Part shown: in pieces, positions 1-11,480 of the stretch | Layout of the letters: each line of letters opens with the position of its first letter | How positions within the stretch are numbered: position 1 is the stretch's first letter | DNA from: Oscheius dolichura | Lineage: Eukaryota > Nematoda > Chromadorea > Rhabditida > Rhabditidae | Reading direction: 5' to 3' | DNA length: 64,000 nucleotides | Assembly (NCBI GenBank): GCA_932521035.1 | Contig: OW051495.1 | Span: 1 to 64,000, forward strand | Made by a program: the position numbers and the translations under genes | Notes under the pieces: model-generated | The model's database searches: none | The model's input: the letters and a program-made list of their open reading frames with translations, nothing else | What the model was told of the DNA's origin: nothing

Positions 1-21
1 TCCATACGACTTTTGGACAAA

Positions 22-51
22 GTGAATCCATCCATACGACTTTTGGACAAA
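22..51. repeat. Representative A unit (30-bp monomer, first full copy)
   Basis: Positions 1-15 read GTGAATCCATCCATA and positions 16-30 read CGACTTTTGGACAAA. The unit has 12 G/C in 30 bp and one CpG (positions 16-17). Recurrent variants are T to C at position 10 (CCACCC forms), T to C at position 14 (CACACGAC), the combined form CCCAAACGAC or CCCAAACGGC, A to G at position 29 (GGACAGA), A to T at position 30 (GGACAAT), C to T at position 8 (GAATCTATCC) and G/C to A/T around 17-19 (ACAATTTTT). Many of these sit at fixed places within runs and so act as markers. Apart from a 4-bp TGGA/TCCA dyad across the unit junction I see no strong inverted repeat. I see no CENP-B-box-like motif. Confidence 0.97.
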
Positions 52-561
52 GTGAATCCATCCATACGACTTTTGGACAAAGTGAATCCATCCATACGAC
101 TTTTGGACAAAGTGAATCCATCCATACGACTTTTGGACAAAGTGAATCCATCCATACGACTTTTGGACAAAGTGAATCCATCCATACGACTTTTGGACAG
201 AGTGAATCCATCCATACGACTTTTGGACAGAGTGAATCCATCCATACGACTTTTGGACAAAGTGAATCCATCCACACGACTTTTGGACAAAGTGAATCCA
301 TCCATACGACTTTTGGACAAAGTGAATCCATCCATACGACTTTTGGACAAAGTGAATCCATCCATACGACTTTTGGACAAAGTGAATCCATCCATACGAC
401 TTTTGGACAAAGTGAATCCATCCATACGACTTTTGGACAAAGTGAATCCATCCATACGACTTTTGGACAAAGTGAATCCATCCATACGACTTTTGGACAA
501 AGTGAATCCATCCATACGACTTTTGGACAAAGTGAATCCACCCAAACGACTTTTGGACAAA

Positions 562-596
562 GTGAATCCTTCAAACTCTTCCGTAAAAAACTCCTA
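562..596. repeat. Representative B unit (35-bp punctuating monomer)
   Basis: Positions 1-8 are GTGAATCC, as in A; 9-21 are TTCAAACTCTTCC; 22-35 are GTAAAAAACTCCTA. Beyond the first 8 bases I see no convincing relationship to A. There are 306 copies, never two adjacent: at least one A unit always lies between them. B is strikingly uniform. The variants I spotted are G to T in CTTCCGT (8 copies, starting 5691, 26091, 43088, 43183, 54844, 56224, 61224, 61414), CAAGC for CAAAC (3 copies, 13396, 18121, 46093) and AAAGAA for AAAAAA (2 copies, 42018, 60184). Because 35 is not a multiple of 3, each B shifts the reading frame between neighbouring A runs. Confidence 0.97.
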
Positions 597-626
597 GTCT
601 ATCCATCCATACAATTTTTGGACAAA
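597..626. repeat. Representative A-prime unit (run-initial A variant)
   Basis: This variant carries ACAATTTTT in place of ACGACTTTT, which removes the CpG and makes an AATTTTT tract. It often also begins GTCTAT instead of GTGAAT. The GTCTAT start is only seen directly after a B unit, and most ACAATTTTT copies are also the first unit of a run. A minority are internal, for example near 1447, 2827, 4051, 22207, 24751, 51667, 53107 and 54517, usually close to the end of long runs. One copy at 49448-49477 has GTCTAT but ordinary ACGACTTTT, as expected of a recombinant between the two forms. Confidence 0.93.
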
Positions 627-3041
627 GTGAATCCATCCATACGACTTTTGGACAAAGTGAATCCATCCATACGACTTTTGGACAAAGTGAATCCATCCAT
701 ACGACTTTTGGACAAAGTGAATCCATCCATACGACTTTTGGACAAAGTGAATCCATCCATACGACTTTTGGACAAAGTGAATCCACCCATACGACTTTTG
801 GACAAAGTGAATCCTTCAAACTCTTCCGTAAAAAACTCCTAGTGAATCCATCCATACGACTTTTGGACAAAGTGAATCCATCCATACGACTTTTGGACAA
901 AGTGAATCCATCCACACGACTTTTGGACAAAGTGAATCCACCCATACGACTTTTGGACAAAGTGAATCCACCCATACGACTTTTGGACAAAGTGAATCCA
1001 TCCATACGACTTTTGGACAAAGTGAATCCACCCATACGACTTTTGGACAAAGTGAATCCATCCATACGACTTTTGGACAAAGTGAATCCACCCATACGAC
1101 TTTTGGACAAAGTGAATCCATCCACACGACTTTTGGACAAAGTGAATCCTTCAAACTCTTCCGTAAAAAACTCCTAGTCTATCCATCCATACAATTTTTG
1201 GACAAAGTGAATCCATCCATACGACTTTTGGACAGAGTGAATCCACCCATACGACTTTTGGACAAAGTGAATCCACCCATACGACTTTTGGACAAAGTGA
1301 ATCCACCCATACGACTTTTGGACAAAGTGAATCCATCCATACGACTTTTGGACAAAGTGAATCCATCCATACGACTTTTGGACAAAGTGAATCCATCCAT
1401 ACGACTTTTGGACAAAGTGAATCCACCCATACGACTTTTGGACAAAGTGAATCCATCCATACAATTTTTGGACAAAGTGAATCCATCCATACGATTTTTG
1501 GACAGAGTGAATCCTTCAAACTCTTCCGTAAAAAACTCCTAGTGAATCCATCCATACAATTTTTGGACAAAGTGAATCCATCCATACGACTTTTGGACAG
1601 AGTGAATCCACCCATACGACTTTTGGACAAAGTGAATCCATCCATACGACTTTTGGACAAAGTGAATCCATCCATACGACTTTTGGACAAAGTGAATCCA
1701 TCCATACGACTTTTGGACAAAGTGAATCCATCCATACGACTTTTGGACAAAGTGAATCCTTCAAACTCTTCCGTAAAAAACTCCTAGTGAATCCATCCAT
1801 ACGACTTTTGGACAAAGTGAATCCATCCATACGACTTTTGGACAAAGTGAATCCATCCATACGACTTTTGGACAAAGTGAATCCATCCATACGACTTTTG
1901 GACAAAGTGAATCCTTCAAACTCTTCCGTAAAAAACTCCTAGTGAATCCATCCATACGACTTTTGGACAAAGTGAATCCATCCATACGACTTTTGGACAA
2001 AGTGAATCCATCCATACGACTTTTGGACAAAGTGAATCCATCCATACGACTTTTGGACAAAGTGAATCCTTCAAACTCTTCCGTAAAAAACTCCTAGTCT
2101 ATCCATCCATACAATTTTTGGACAAAGTGAATCCATCCATACGACTTTTGGACAAAGTGAATCCATCCATACGACTTTTGGACAAAGTGAATCCATCCAT
2201 ACGACTTTTGGACAAAGTGAATCCATCCATACGACTTTTGGACAAAGTGAATCCATCCATACGACTTTTGGACAAAGTGAATCCACCCATACGACTTTTG
2301 GACAAAGTGAATCCTTCAAACTCTTCCGTAAAAAACTCCTAGTGAATCCATCCATACGACTTTTGGACAAAGTGAATCCATCCATACGACTTTTGGACAA
2401 AGTGAATCCACCCATACGACTTTTGGACAAAGTGAATCCATCCATACGACTTTTGGACAAAGTGAATCCACCCATACGACTTTTGGACAAAGTGAATCCA
2501 TCCACACGACTTTTGGACAAAGTGAATCCTTCAAACTCTTCCGTAAAAAACTCCTAGTCTATCCATCCATACAATTTTTGGACAAAGTGAATCCATCCAT
2601 ACGACTTTTGGACAGAGTGAATCCACCCATACGACTTTTGGACAAAGTGAATCCACCCATACGACTTTTGGACAAAGTGAATCCACCCATACGACTTTTG
2701 GACAAAGTGAATCCATCCATACGACTTTTGGACAAAGTGAATCCATCCATACGACTTTTGGACAAAGTGAATCCATCCATACGACTTTTGGACAAAGTGA
2801 ATCCACCCATACGACTTTTGGACAAAGTGAATCCATCCATACAATTTTTGGACAAAGTGAATCCATCCATACGATTTTTGGACAGAGTGAATCCTTCAAA
2901 CTCTTCCGTAAAAAACTCCTAGTGAATCCATCCATACAATTTTTGGACAAAGTGAATCCATCCATACGACTTTTGGACAGAGTGAATCCACCCATACGAC
3001 TTTTGGACAAAGTGAATCCATCCATACGACTTTTGGACAAA

Positions 3042-3070
3042 GTAATCCATCCATACGACTTTTGGACAAA
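3042..3070. repeat. 29-bp A unit (1-bp deletion, GTAAT for GTGAAT)
   Basis: One G is missing at the start of this unit, making it the only 29-bp monomer in the window. The enclosing run has 10 units and spans 299 bp, while the matching runs in alpha2 and alpha3 have 9 units of 30 bp. So a 29-bp unit was gained here, or a unit was duplicated and then lost a base. A sequencing or assembly slip is possible, although it does not lie in a homopolymer. Confidence 0.9.
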
Positions 3071-6000
3071 GTGAATCCATCCATACGACTTTTGGACAAA
3101 GTGAATCCATCCATACGACTTTTGGACAAAGTGAATCCATCCATACGACTTTTGGACAAAGTGAATCCATCCATACGACTTTTGGACAAAGTGAATCCAT
3201 CCATACGACTTTTGGACAAAGTGAATCCTTCAAACTCTTCCGTAAAAAACTCCTAGTGAATCCATCCATACGACTTTTGGACAAAGTGAATCCATCCATA
3301 CGACTTTTGGACAAAGTGAATCCATCCATACGACTTTTGGACAAAGTGAATCCATCCATACGACTTTTGGACAAAGTGAATCCTTCAAACTCTTCCGTAA
3401 AAAACTCCTAGTGAATCCATCCATACGACTTTTGGACAAAGTGAATCCATCCATACGACTTTTGGACAAAGTGAATCCATCCATACGACTTTTGGACAAA
3501 GTGAATCCATCCATACGACTTTTGGACAAAGTGAATCCTTCAAACTCTTCCGTAAAAAACTCCTAGTCTATCCATCCATACAATTTTTGGACAAAGTGAA
3601 TCCATCCATACGACTTTTGGACAAAGTGAATCCATCCATACGACTTTTGGACAAAGTGAATCCATCCATACGACTTTTGGACAAAGTGAATCCATCCATA
3701 CGACTTTTGGACAAAGTGAATCCATCCATACGACTTTTGGACAAAGTGAATCCTTCAAACTCTTCCGTAAAAAACTCCTAGTGAATCCATCCATACGACT
3801 TTTGGACAAAGTGAATCCATCCATACGACTTTTGGACAAAGTGAATCCATCCACACGACTTTTGGACAAAGTGAATCCACCCATACGACTTTTGGACAAA
3901 GTGAATCCATCCATACGACTTTTGGACAAAGTGAATCCACCCATACGACTTTTGGACAAAGTGAATCCACCCATACGACTTTTGGACAAAGTGAATCCAT
4001 CCATACGACTTTTGGACAAAGTGAATCCACCCATACGACTTTTGGACAAAGTGAATCCATCCATACAATTTTTGGACAAAGTGAATCCATCCATAAGACT
4101 TTTGGACAGAGTGAATCCACCCATACGACTTTTCGACAAAGTGAATCCACCCATACGACTTTTGGACAAAGTGAATCCACCCATACGACTTTTGGACAAT
4201 GTGAATCCATCCATACGACTTTTGGACAAAGTGAATCCATCCATACGACTTTTGGACAAAGTGAATCCATCCATACGACTTTTGGACAAAGTGAATCCAT
4301 CCATACGACTTTTGGACAAAGTGAATCCTTCAAACTCTTCCGTAAAAAACTCCTAGTCTATCCATCCATACAATTTTTGGACAAAGTGAATCCATCCATA
4401 CGACTTTTGGACAAAGTGAATCCATCCATACGACTTTTGGACAAAGTGAATCCATCCATACGACTTTTGGACAAAGTGAATCCATCCATACGACTTTTGG
4501 ACAAAGTGAATCCATCCATACGACTTTTGGACAAAGTGAATCCACCCATACGACTTTTGGACAAAGTGAATCCTTCAAACTCTTCCGTAAAAAACTCCTA
4601 GTGAATCCATCCATACGACTTTTGGACAAAGTGAATCCATCCATACGACTTTTGGACAAAGTGAATCCATCCACACGACTTTTGGACAAAGTGAATCCAC
4701 CCATACGACTTTTGGACAAAGTGAATCCATCCATACGACTTTTGGACAAAGTGAATCCACCCATACGACTTTTGGACAAAGTGAATCCATCCATACGACT
4801 TTTGGACAAAGTGAATCCACCCATACGACTTTTGGACAAAGTGAATCCATCCATACGACTTTTGGACAAAGTGAATCCATCCACACGACTTTTGGACAAA
4901 GTGAATCCACCCATACGACTTTTGGACAAAGTGAATCCATCCATACGACTTTTGGACAAAGTGAATCCACCCATACGACTTTTGGACAGAGTGAATCCAT
5001 CCATACGACTTTTGGACAAAGTGAATCCATCCATACGACTTTTGGACAAAGTGAATCCATCCATACGACTTTTGGACAAAGTGAATCCACCCATACGACT
5101 TTTCGACAAAGTGAATCCACCCATACGACTTTTGGACAAAGTGAATCCATCCACACGACTTTTGGACAAAGTGAATCCATCCATACGACTTTTGGACAAA
5201 GTGAATCCTTCAAACTCTTCCGTAAAAAACTCCTAGTGAATCCATCCATACGACTTTTGGACAAAGTGAATCCATCCATACGACTTTTGGACAGAGTGAA
5301 TCCACCCATACGACTTTTCGACAAAGTGAATCCACCCATACGACTTTTGGACAAAGTGAATCCATCCACACGACTTTTGGACAAAGTGAATCCATCCATA
5401 CGACTTTTGGACAAAGTGAATCCATCCATACGACTTTTGGACAAAGTGAATCCATCCATACGACTTTTGGACAAAGTGAATCCACCCAAACGGCTTTTGG
5501 ACAGAGTGAATCCTTCAAACTCTTCCGTAAAAAACTCCTAGTGAATCCATCCATACAATTTTTGGACAAAGTGAATCCATCCATACGACTTTTGGACAAA
5601 GTGAATCCATCCATACGACTTTTGGACAGAGTGAATCCATCCATACGACTTTTGGACAAAGTGAATCCATCCATACGACTTTTGGACAGAGTGAATCCTT
5701 CAAACTCTTCCTTAAAAAACTCCTAGTGAATCCATCCATACAATTTTTGGACAAAGTGAATCCATCCATACGACTTTTGGACAGAGTGAATCCTTCAAAC
5801 TCTTCCGTAAAAAACTCCTAGTCTATCCATCCATACAATTTTTGGACAAAGTGAATCCATCCATACGACTTTTGGACAGAGTGAATCCTTCAAACTCTTC
5901 CGTAAAAAACTCCTAGTGAATCCATCCATACGACTTTTGGACAAAGTGAATCCTTCAAACTCTTCCGTAAAAAACTCCTAGTGAATCCATCCATACGACT

Positions 6001-6985
6001 TTTGGACAAAGTGAATCTATCCATACGACTTTTGGACAAAGTGAATCCATCCATACGACTTTTGGACAAAGTGAATCCACCCAAACGACTTTTGGACAAT
6101 GTGAATCCATCCATACGACTTTTGGACAAAGTGAATCCACCCATACGACTTTTGGACAAAGTGAATCCACCCATACGACTTTTGGACAAAGTGAATCCAT
6201 CCATACGACTTTTGGACAAAGTGAATCCATCCATACGACTTTTGGACAGAGTGAATCCATCCATACGACTTTTGGACAAAGTGAATCCATCCATACGACT
6301 TTTGGACAAAGTGAATCCTTCAAACTCTTCCGTAAAAAACTCCTAGTGAATCCATCCATACGACTTTTGGACAAAGTGAATCCATCCATACGACTTTTGG
6401 ACAGAGTGAATCCATCCATACGACTTTTGGACAGAGTGAATCCATCCATACGACTTTTGGACAGAGTGAATCCATCCATACGACTTTTGGACAAAGTGAA
6501 TCCATCCATACGACTTTTGGACAGAGTGAATCCATCCATACGACTTTTGGACAAAGTGAATCCATCCACACGACTTTTGGACAAAGTGAATCCACCCAAA
6601 CGGCTTTTGGACAGAGTGAATCCTTCAAACTCTTCCGTAAAAAACTCCTAGTGAATCCATCCATACAATTTTTGGACAAAGTGAATCCATCCATACGACT
6701 TTTGGACAAAGTGAATCCATCCATACGACTTTTGGACAAAGTGAATCCATCCATACGACTTTTGGACAAAGTGAATCCATCCATACGACTTTTGGACAAA
6801 GTGAATCCATCCATACGACTTTTGGACAAAGTGAATCCATCCATACGACTTTTGGACAAAGTGAATCCATCCATACGACTTTTGGACAAAGTGAATCCAT
6901 CCATACGACTTTTGGACAGAGTGAATCCATCCATACGACTTTTGGACAAAGTGAATCCTTCAAACTCTTCCGTAAAAAACTCCTA

Positions 6986-8400
6986 GTGAATCCATCCATA
7001 CGACTTTTGGACAAAGTGAATCCATCCACACGACTTTTGGACAAAGTGAATCCTTCAAACTCTTCCGTAAAAAACTCCTAGTGAATCCATCCATACGACT
7101 TTTGGACAAAGTGAATCCATCCATACGACTTTTGGACAAAGTGAATCCTTCAAACTCTTCCGTAAAAAACTCCTAGTGAATCCATCCATACGACTTTTGG
7201 ACAAAGTGAATCTATCCATACGACTTTTGGACAAAGTGAATCCATCCATACGACTTTTGGACAAAGTGAATCCATCCATACGACTTTTGGACAAAGTGAA
7301 TCCATCCACACGACTTTTGGACAAAGTGAATCCTTCAAACTCTTCCGTAAAAAACTCCTAGTGAATCCATCCATACGACTTTTGGACAAAGTGAATCCTT
7401 CAAACTCTTCCGTAAAAAACTCCTAGTGAATCCATCCATACAATTTTTGGACAAAGTGAATCCATCCATACGACTTTTGGACAAAGTGAATCCACCCAAA
7501 CGACTTTTGGACAATGTGAATCCATCCATACGACTTTTGGACAAAGTGAATCCACCCATACGACTTTTGGACAAAGTGAATCCACCCATACGACTTTTGG
7601 ACAAAGTGAATCCATCCATACGACTTTTGGACAAAGTGAATCCATCCATACGACTTTTGGACAGAGTGAATCCATCCATACGACTTTTGGACAAAGTGAA
7701 TCCATCCATACGACTTTTGGACAAAGTGAATCCTTCAAACTCTTCCGTAAAAAACTCCTAGTGAATCCATCCATACGACTTTTGGACAAAGTGAATCCAT
7801 CCATACGACTTTTGGACAGAGTGAATCCATCCATACGACTTTTGGACAGAGTGAATCCATCCATACGACTTTTGGACAGAGTGAATCCATCCATACGACT
7901 TTTGGACAAAGTGAATCCATCCATACGACTTTTGGACAGAGTGAATCCATCCATACGACTTTTGGACAAAGTGAATCCATCCACACGACTTTTGGACAAA
8001 GTGAATCCACCCAAACGGCTTTTGGACAGAGTGAATCCTTCAAACTCTTCCGTAAAAAACTCCTAGTGAATCCATCCATACAATTTTTGGACAAAGTAAA
8101 TCCATCCATACGACTTTTGGACAAAGTGAATCCATCCATACGACTTTTGGACAAAGTGAATCCATCCATACGACTTTTGGACAAAGTGAATCCATCCATA
8201 CGACTTTTGGACAAAGTGAATCCATCCATACGACTTTTGGACAAAGTGAATCCATCCATACGACTTTTGGACAAAGTGAATCCATCCATACGACTTTTGG
8301 ACAAAGTGAATCCATCCATACGACTTTTGGACAGAGTGAATCCATCCATACGACTTTTGGACAAAGTGAATCCTTCAAACTCTTCCGTAAAAAACTCCTA
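6986..8400. repeat. 1,415-bp higher-order repeat, copy 1
   Basis: Runs 2,2,5,1,10,9,10, each followed by B. The next copy starts exactly 1,415 bp later, and run order and unit-level markers match. One difference I can see is GTAAATCC near 8096 in the last run, which is absent from the following copy and reappears at 28466 in beta2, so this sub-lineage was carried along by the 20-kb-scale duplication. Confidence 0.93.
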
Positions 8401-9815
8401 GTGAATCCATCCATACGACTTTTGGACAAAGTGAATCCATCCACACGACTTTTGGACAAAGTGAATCCTTCAAACTCTTCCGTAAAAAACTCCTAGTGAA
8501 TCCATCCATACGACTTTTGGACAAAGTGAATCCATCCATACGACTTTTGGACAAAGTGAATCCTTCAAACTCTTCCGTAAAAAACTCCTAGTGAATCCAT
8601 CCATACGACTTTTGGACAAAGTGAATCTATCCATACGACTTTTGGACAAAGTGAATCCATCCATACGACTTTTGGACAAAGTGAATCCATCCATACGACT
8701 TTTGGACAAAGTGAATCCATCCACACGACTTTTGGACAAAGTGAATCCTTCAAACTCTTCCGTAAAAAACTCCTAGTGAATCCATCCATACGACTTTTGG
8801 ACAAAGTGAATCCTTCAAACTCTTCCGTAAAAAACTCCTAGTGAATCCATCCATACAATTTTTGGACAAAGTGAATCCATCCATACGACTTTTGGACAAA
8901 GTGAATCCACCCAAACGACTTTTGGACAATGTGAATCCATCCATACGACTTTTGGACAAAGTGAATCCACCCATACGACTTTTGGACAAAGTGAATCCAC
9001 CCATACGACTTTTGGACAAAGTGAATCCATCCATACGACTTTTGGACAAAGTGAATCCATCCATACGACTTTTGGACAGAGTGAATCCATCCATACGACT
9101 TTTGGACAAAGTGAATCCATCCATACGACTTTTGGACAAAGTGAATCCTTCAAACTCTTCCGTAAAAAACTCCTAGTGAATCCATCCATACGACTTTTGG
9201 ACAAAGTGAATCCATCCATACGACTTTTGGACAGAGTGAATCCATCCATACGACTTTTGGACAGAGTGAATCCATCCATACGACTTTTGGACAGAGTGAA
9301 TCCATCCATACGACTTTTGGACAAAGTGAATCCATCCATACGACTTTTGGACAGAGTGAATCCATCCATACGACTTTTGGACAAAGTGAATCCATCCACA
9401 CGACTTTTGGACAAAGTGAATCCACCCAAACGGCTTTTGGACAGAGTGAATCCTTCAAACTCTTCCGTAAAAAACTCCTAGTGAATCCATCCATACAATT
9501 TTTGGACAAAGTGAATCCATCCATACGACTTTTGGACAAAGTGAATCCATCCATACGACTTTTGGACAAAGTGAATCCATCCATACGACTTTTGGACAAA
9601 GTGAATCCATCCATACGACTTTTGGACAAAGTGAATCCATCCATACGACTTTTGGACAAAGTGAATCCATCCATGCGACTTTTGGACAAAGTGAATCCAT
9701 CCATACGACTTTTGGACAAAGTGAATCCATCCATACGACTTTTGGACAGAGTGAATCCATCCATACGACTTTTGGACAAAGTGAATCCTTCAAACTCTTC
9801 CGTAAAAAACTCCTA
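8401..9815. repeat. 1,415-bp higher-order repeat, copy 2
   Basis: Runs 2,2,5,1,10,9,10, in tandem with the previous copy. It carries a CCATGCGACT unit near 9671 that is shared with positions near 11336 and 29951 but not with the preceding copy. That gives a marker for which copy was the source of later duplications. Confidence 0.93.
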
Positions 9816-11480
9816 GTGAATCCATCCATACGACTTTTGGACAAAGTGAATCCATCCACACGACTTTTGGACAAAGTGAATCCTTCAAACTCTTCCGTAA
9901 AAAACTCCTAGTGAATCCATCCATACAATTTTTGGACAAAGTGAATCTATCCATACGACTTTTGGACAAAGTGAATCCATCCATACGACTTTTGGACAAA
10001 GTGAATCCATCCATACGACTTTTGGACAAAGTGAATCCATCCACACGACTTTTGGACAAAGTGAATCCTTCAAACTCTTCCGTAAAAAACTCCTAGTGAA
10101 TCCATCCATACGACTTTTGGACAAAGTGAATCCTTCAAACTCTTCCGTAAAAAACTCCTAGTGAATCCATCCATACGACTTTTGGACAAAGTGAATCCAT
10201 CCATACGACTTTTGGACAAAGTGAATCCTTCAAACTCTTCCGTAAAAAACTCCTAGTGAATCCATCCATACGACTTTTGGACAAAGTGAATCTATCCATA
10301 CGACTTTTGGACAAAGTGAATCCATCCATACGACTTTTGGACAAAGTGAATCCATCCATACGACTTTTGGACAAAGTGAATCCATCCACACGACTTTTGG
10401 ACAAAGTGAATCCTTCAAACTCTTCCGTAAAAAACTCCTAGTGAATCCATCCATACGACTTTTGGACAAAGTGAATCCTTCAAACTCTTCCGTAAAAAAC
10501 TCCTAGTGAATCCATCCATACAATTTTTGGACAAAGTGAATCCATCCATACGACTTTTGGACAAAGTGAATCCACCCAAACGACTTTTGGACAATGTGAA
10601 TCCATCCATACGACTTTTGGACAAAGTGAATCCACCCATACGACTTTTGGACAAAGTGAATCCACCCATACGACTTTTGGACAAAGTGAATCCATCCATA
10701 CGACTTTTGGACAAAGTGAATCCATCCATACGACTTTTGGACAGAGTGAATCCATCCATACGACTTTTGGACAAAGTGAATCCATCCATACGACTTTTGG
10801 ACAAAGTGAATCCTTCAAACTCTTCCGTAAAAAACTCCTAGTGAATCCATCCATACGACTTTTGGACAAAGTGAATCCATCCATACGACTTTTGGACAGA
10901 GTGAATCCATCCATACGACTTTTGGACAGAGTGAATCCATCCATACGACTTTTGGACAGAGTGAATCCATCCATACGACTTTTGGACAAAGTGAATCCAT
11001 CCATACGACTTTTGGACAGAGTGAATCCATCCATACGACTTTTGGACAAAGTGAATCCATCCACACGACTTTTGGACAAAGTGAATCCACCCAAACGGCT
11101 TTTGGACAGAGTGAATCCTTCAAACTCTTCCGTAAAAAACTCCTAGTGAATCCATCCATACAATTTTTGGACAAAGTGAATCCATCCATACGACTTTTGG
11201 ACAAAGTGAATCCATCCATACGACTTTTGGACAAAGTGAATCCATCCATACGACTTTTGGACAAAGTGAATCCATCCATACGACTTTTGGACAAAGTGAA
11301 TCCATCCATACGACTTTTGGACAAAGTGAATCCATCCATGCGACTTTTGGACAAAGTGAATCCATCCATACGACTTTTGGACAAAGTGAATCCATCCATA
11401 CGACTTTTGGACAGAGTGAATCCATCCATACGACTTTTGGACAAAGTGAATCCTTCAAACTCTTCCGTAAAAAACTCCTA
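9816..11480. repeat. Rearranged higher-order repeat (1,665 bp)
   Basis: Runs 2,5,1,2,5,1,10,9,10. Compared with the 2,2,5,1,10,9,10 cycle, the 5,1 set is doubled in 2,5,1,2,5,1. The net change is one extra 5-run plus one extra 1-run with their B units (250 bp), which accounts for 1,665 minus 1,415. The first 5-run (9911-10060) starts with an ACAATTTTT unit, unlike the second, so the two are not freshly identical. Confidence 0.88.

Larger units (their letters stand above)
1..5980. repeat. Domain alpha, copy 1
   Basis: A-run lengths, each closed by a B, are: at least 18 plus a partial unit, then 7,10,11,7,4,4,7,6,11,10,4,4,6,18,7,20,9,5,2,2,1. The same order recurs at 20721-26380 and, rearranged, at 50178-56513. 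Comparison with copy 2 (562 matching 21321, offset 20,759) shows no difference in any open-frame translation from 562 to about 3041. The copies then diverge only by gain or loss of whole units. The tenth run contains the window's only 29-bp unit (3042-3070). Since copy 2 starts with a 20-unit run, the window begins inside the equivalent 20-unit run. Nothing other than A and B units is present. Confidence 0.93.

Noticed and set aside
22-81. Hairpin or cruciform potential at the A-A junction (TGGA...TCCA)
   Set aside because: The stem is only 4 bp with a 9-base loop and cannot be extended, so it is too weak to annotate as a structure.
562-596. B unit as a transposon remnant or inserted element
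   Set aside because: No terminal inverted repeats, target-site duplications or coding capacity. It is an integral tandem unit present about 306 times in register.
585-596. A6 tract in B as a terminator or polyadenylation signal
   Set aside because: No adjoining hairpin, no AATAAA and no transcription unit nearby; the tract is repeated in every B unit.
13-597. Long forward open frame with a 10-residue repeat (DKVNPSIRLL)
   Set aside because: A 30-bp period is a multiple of 3, so any stop-free frame stays open across a run. The frame stops within every B unit of normal register. The common variants in this frame change amino acids (S to P, I to T, K to R, RL to QF) rather than being synonymous, and no promoter, unique sequence or conserved domain accompanies it.
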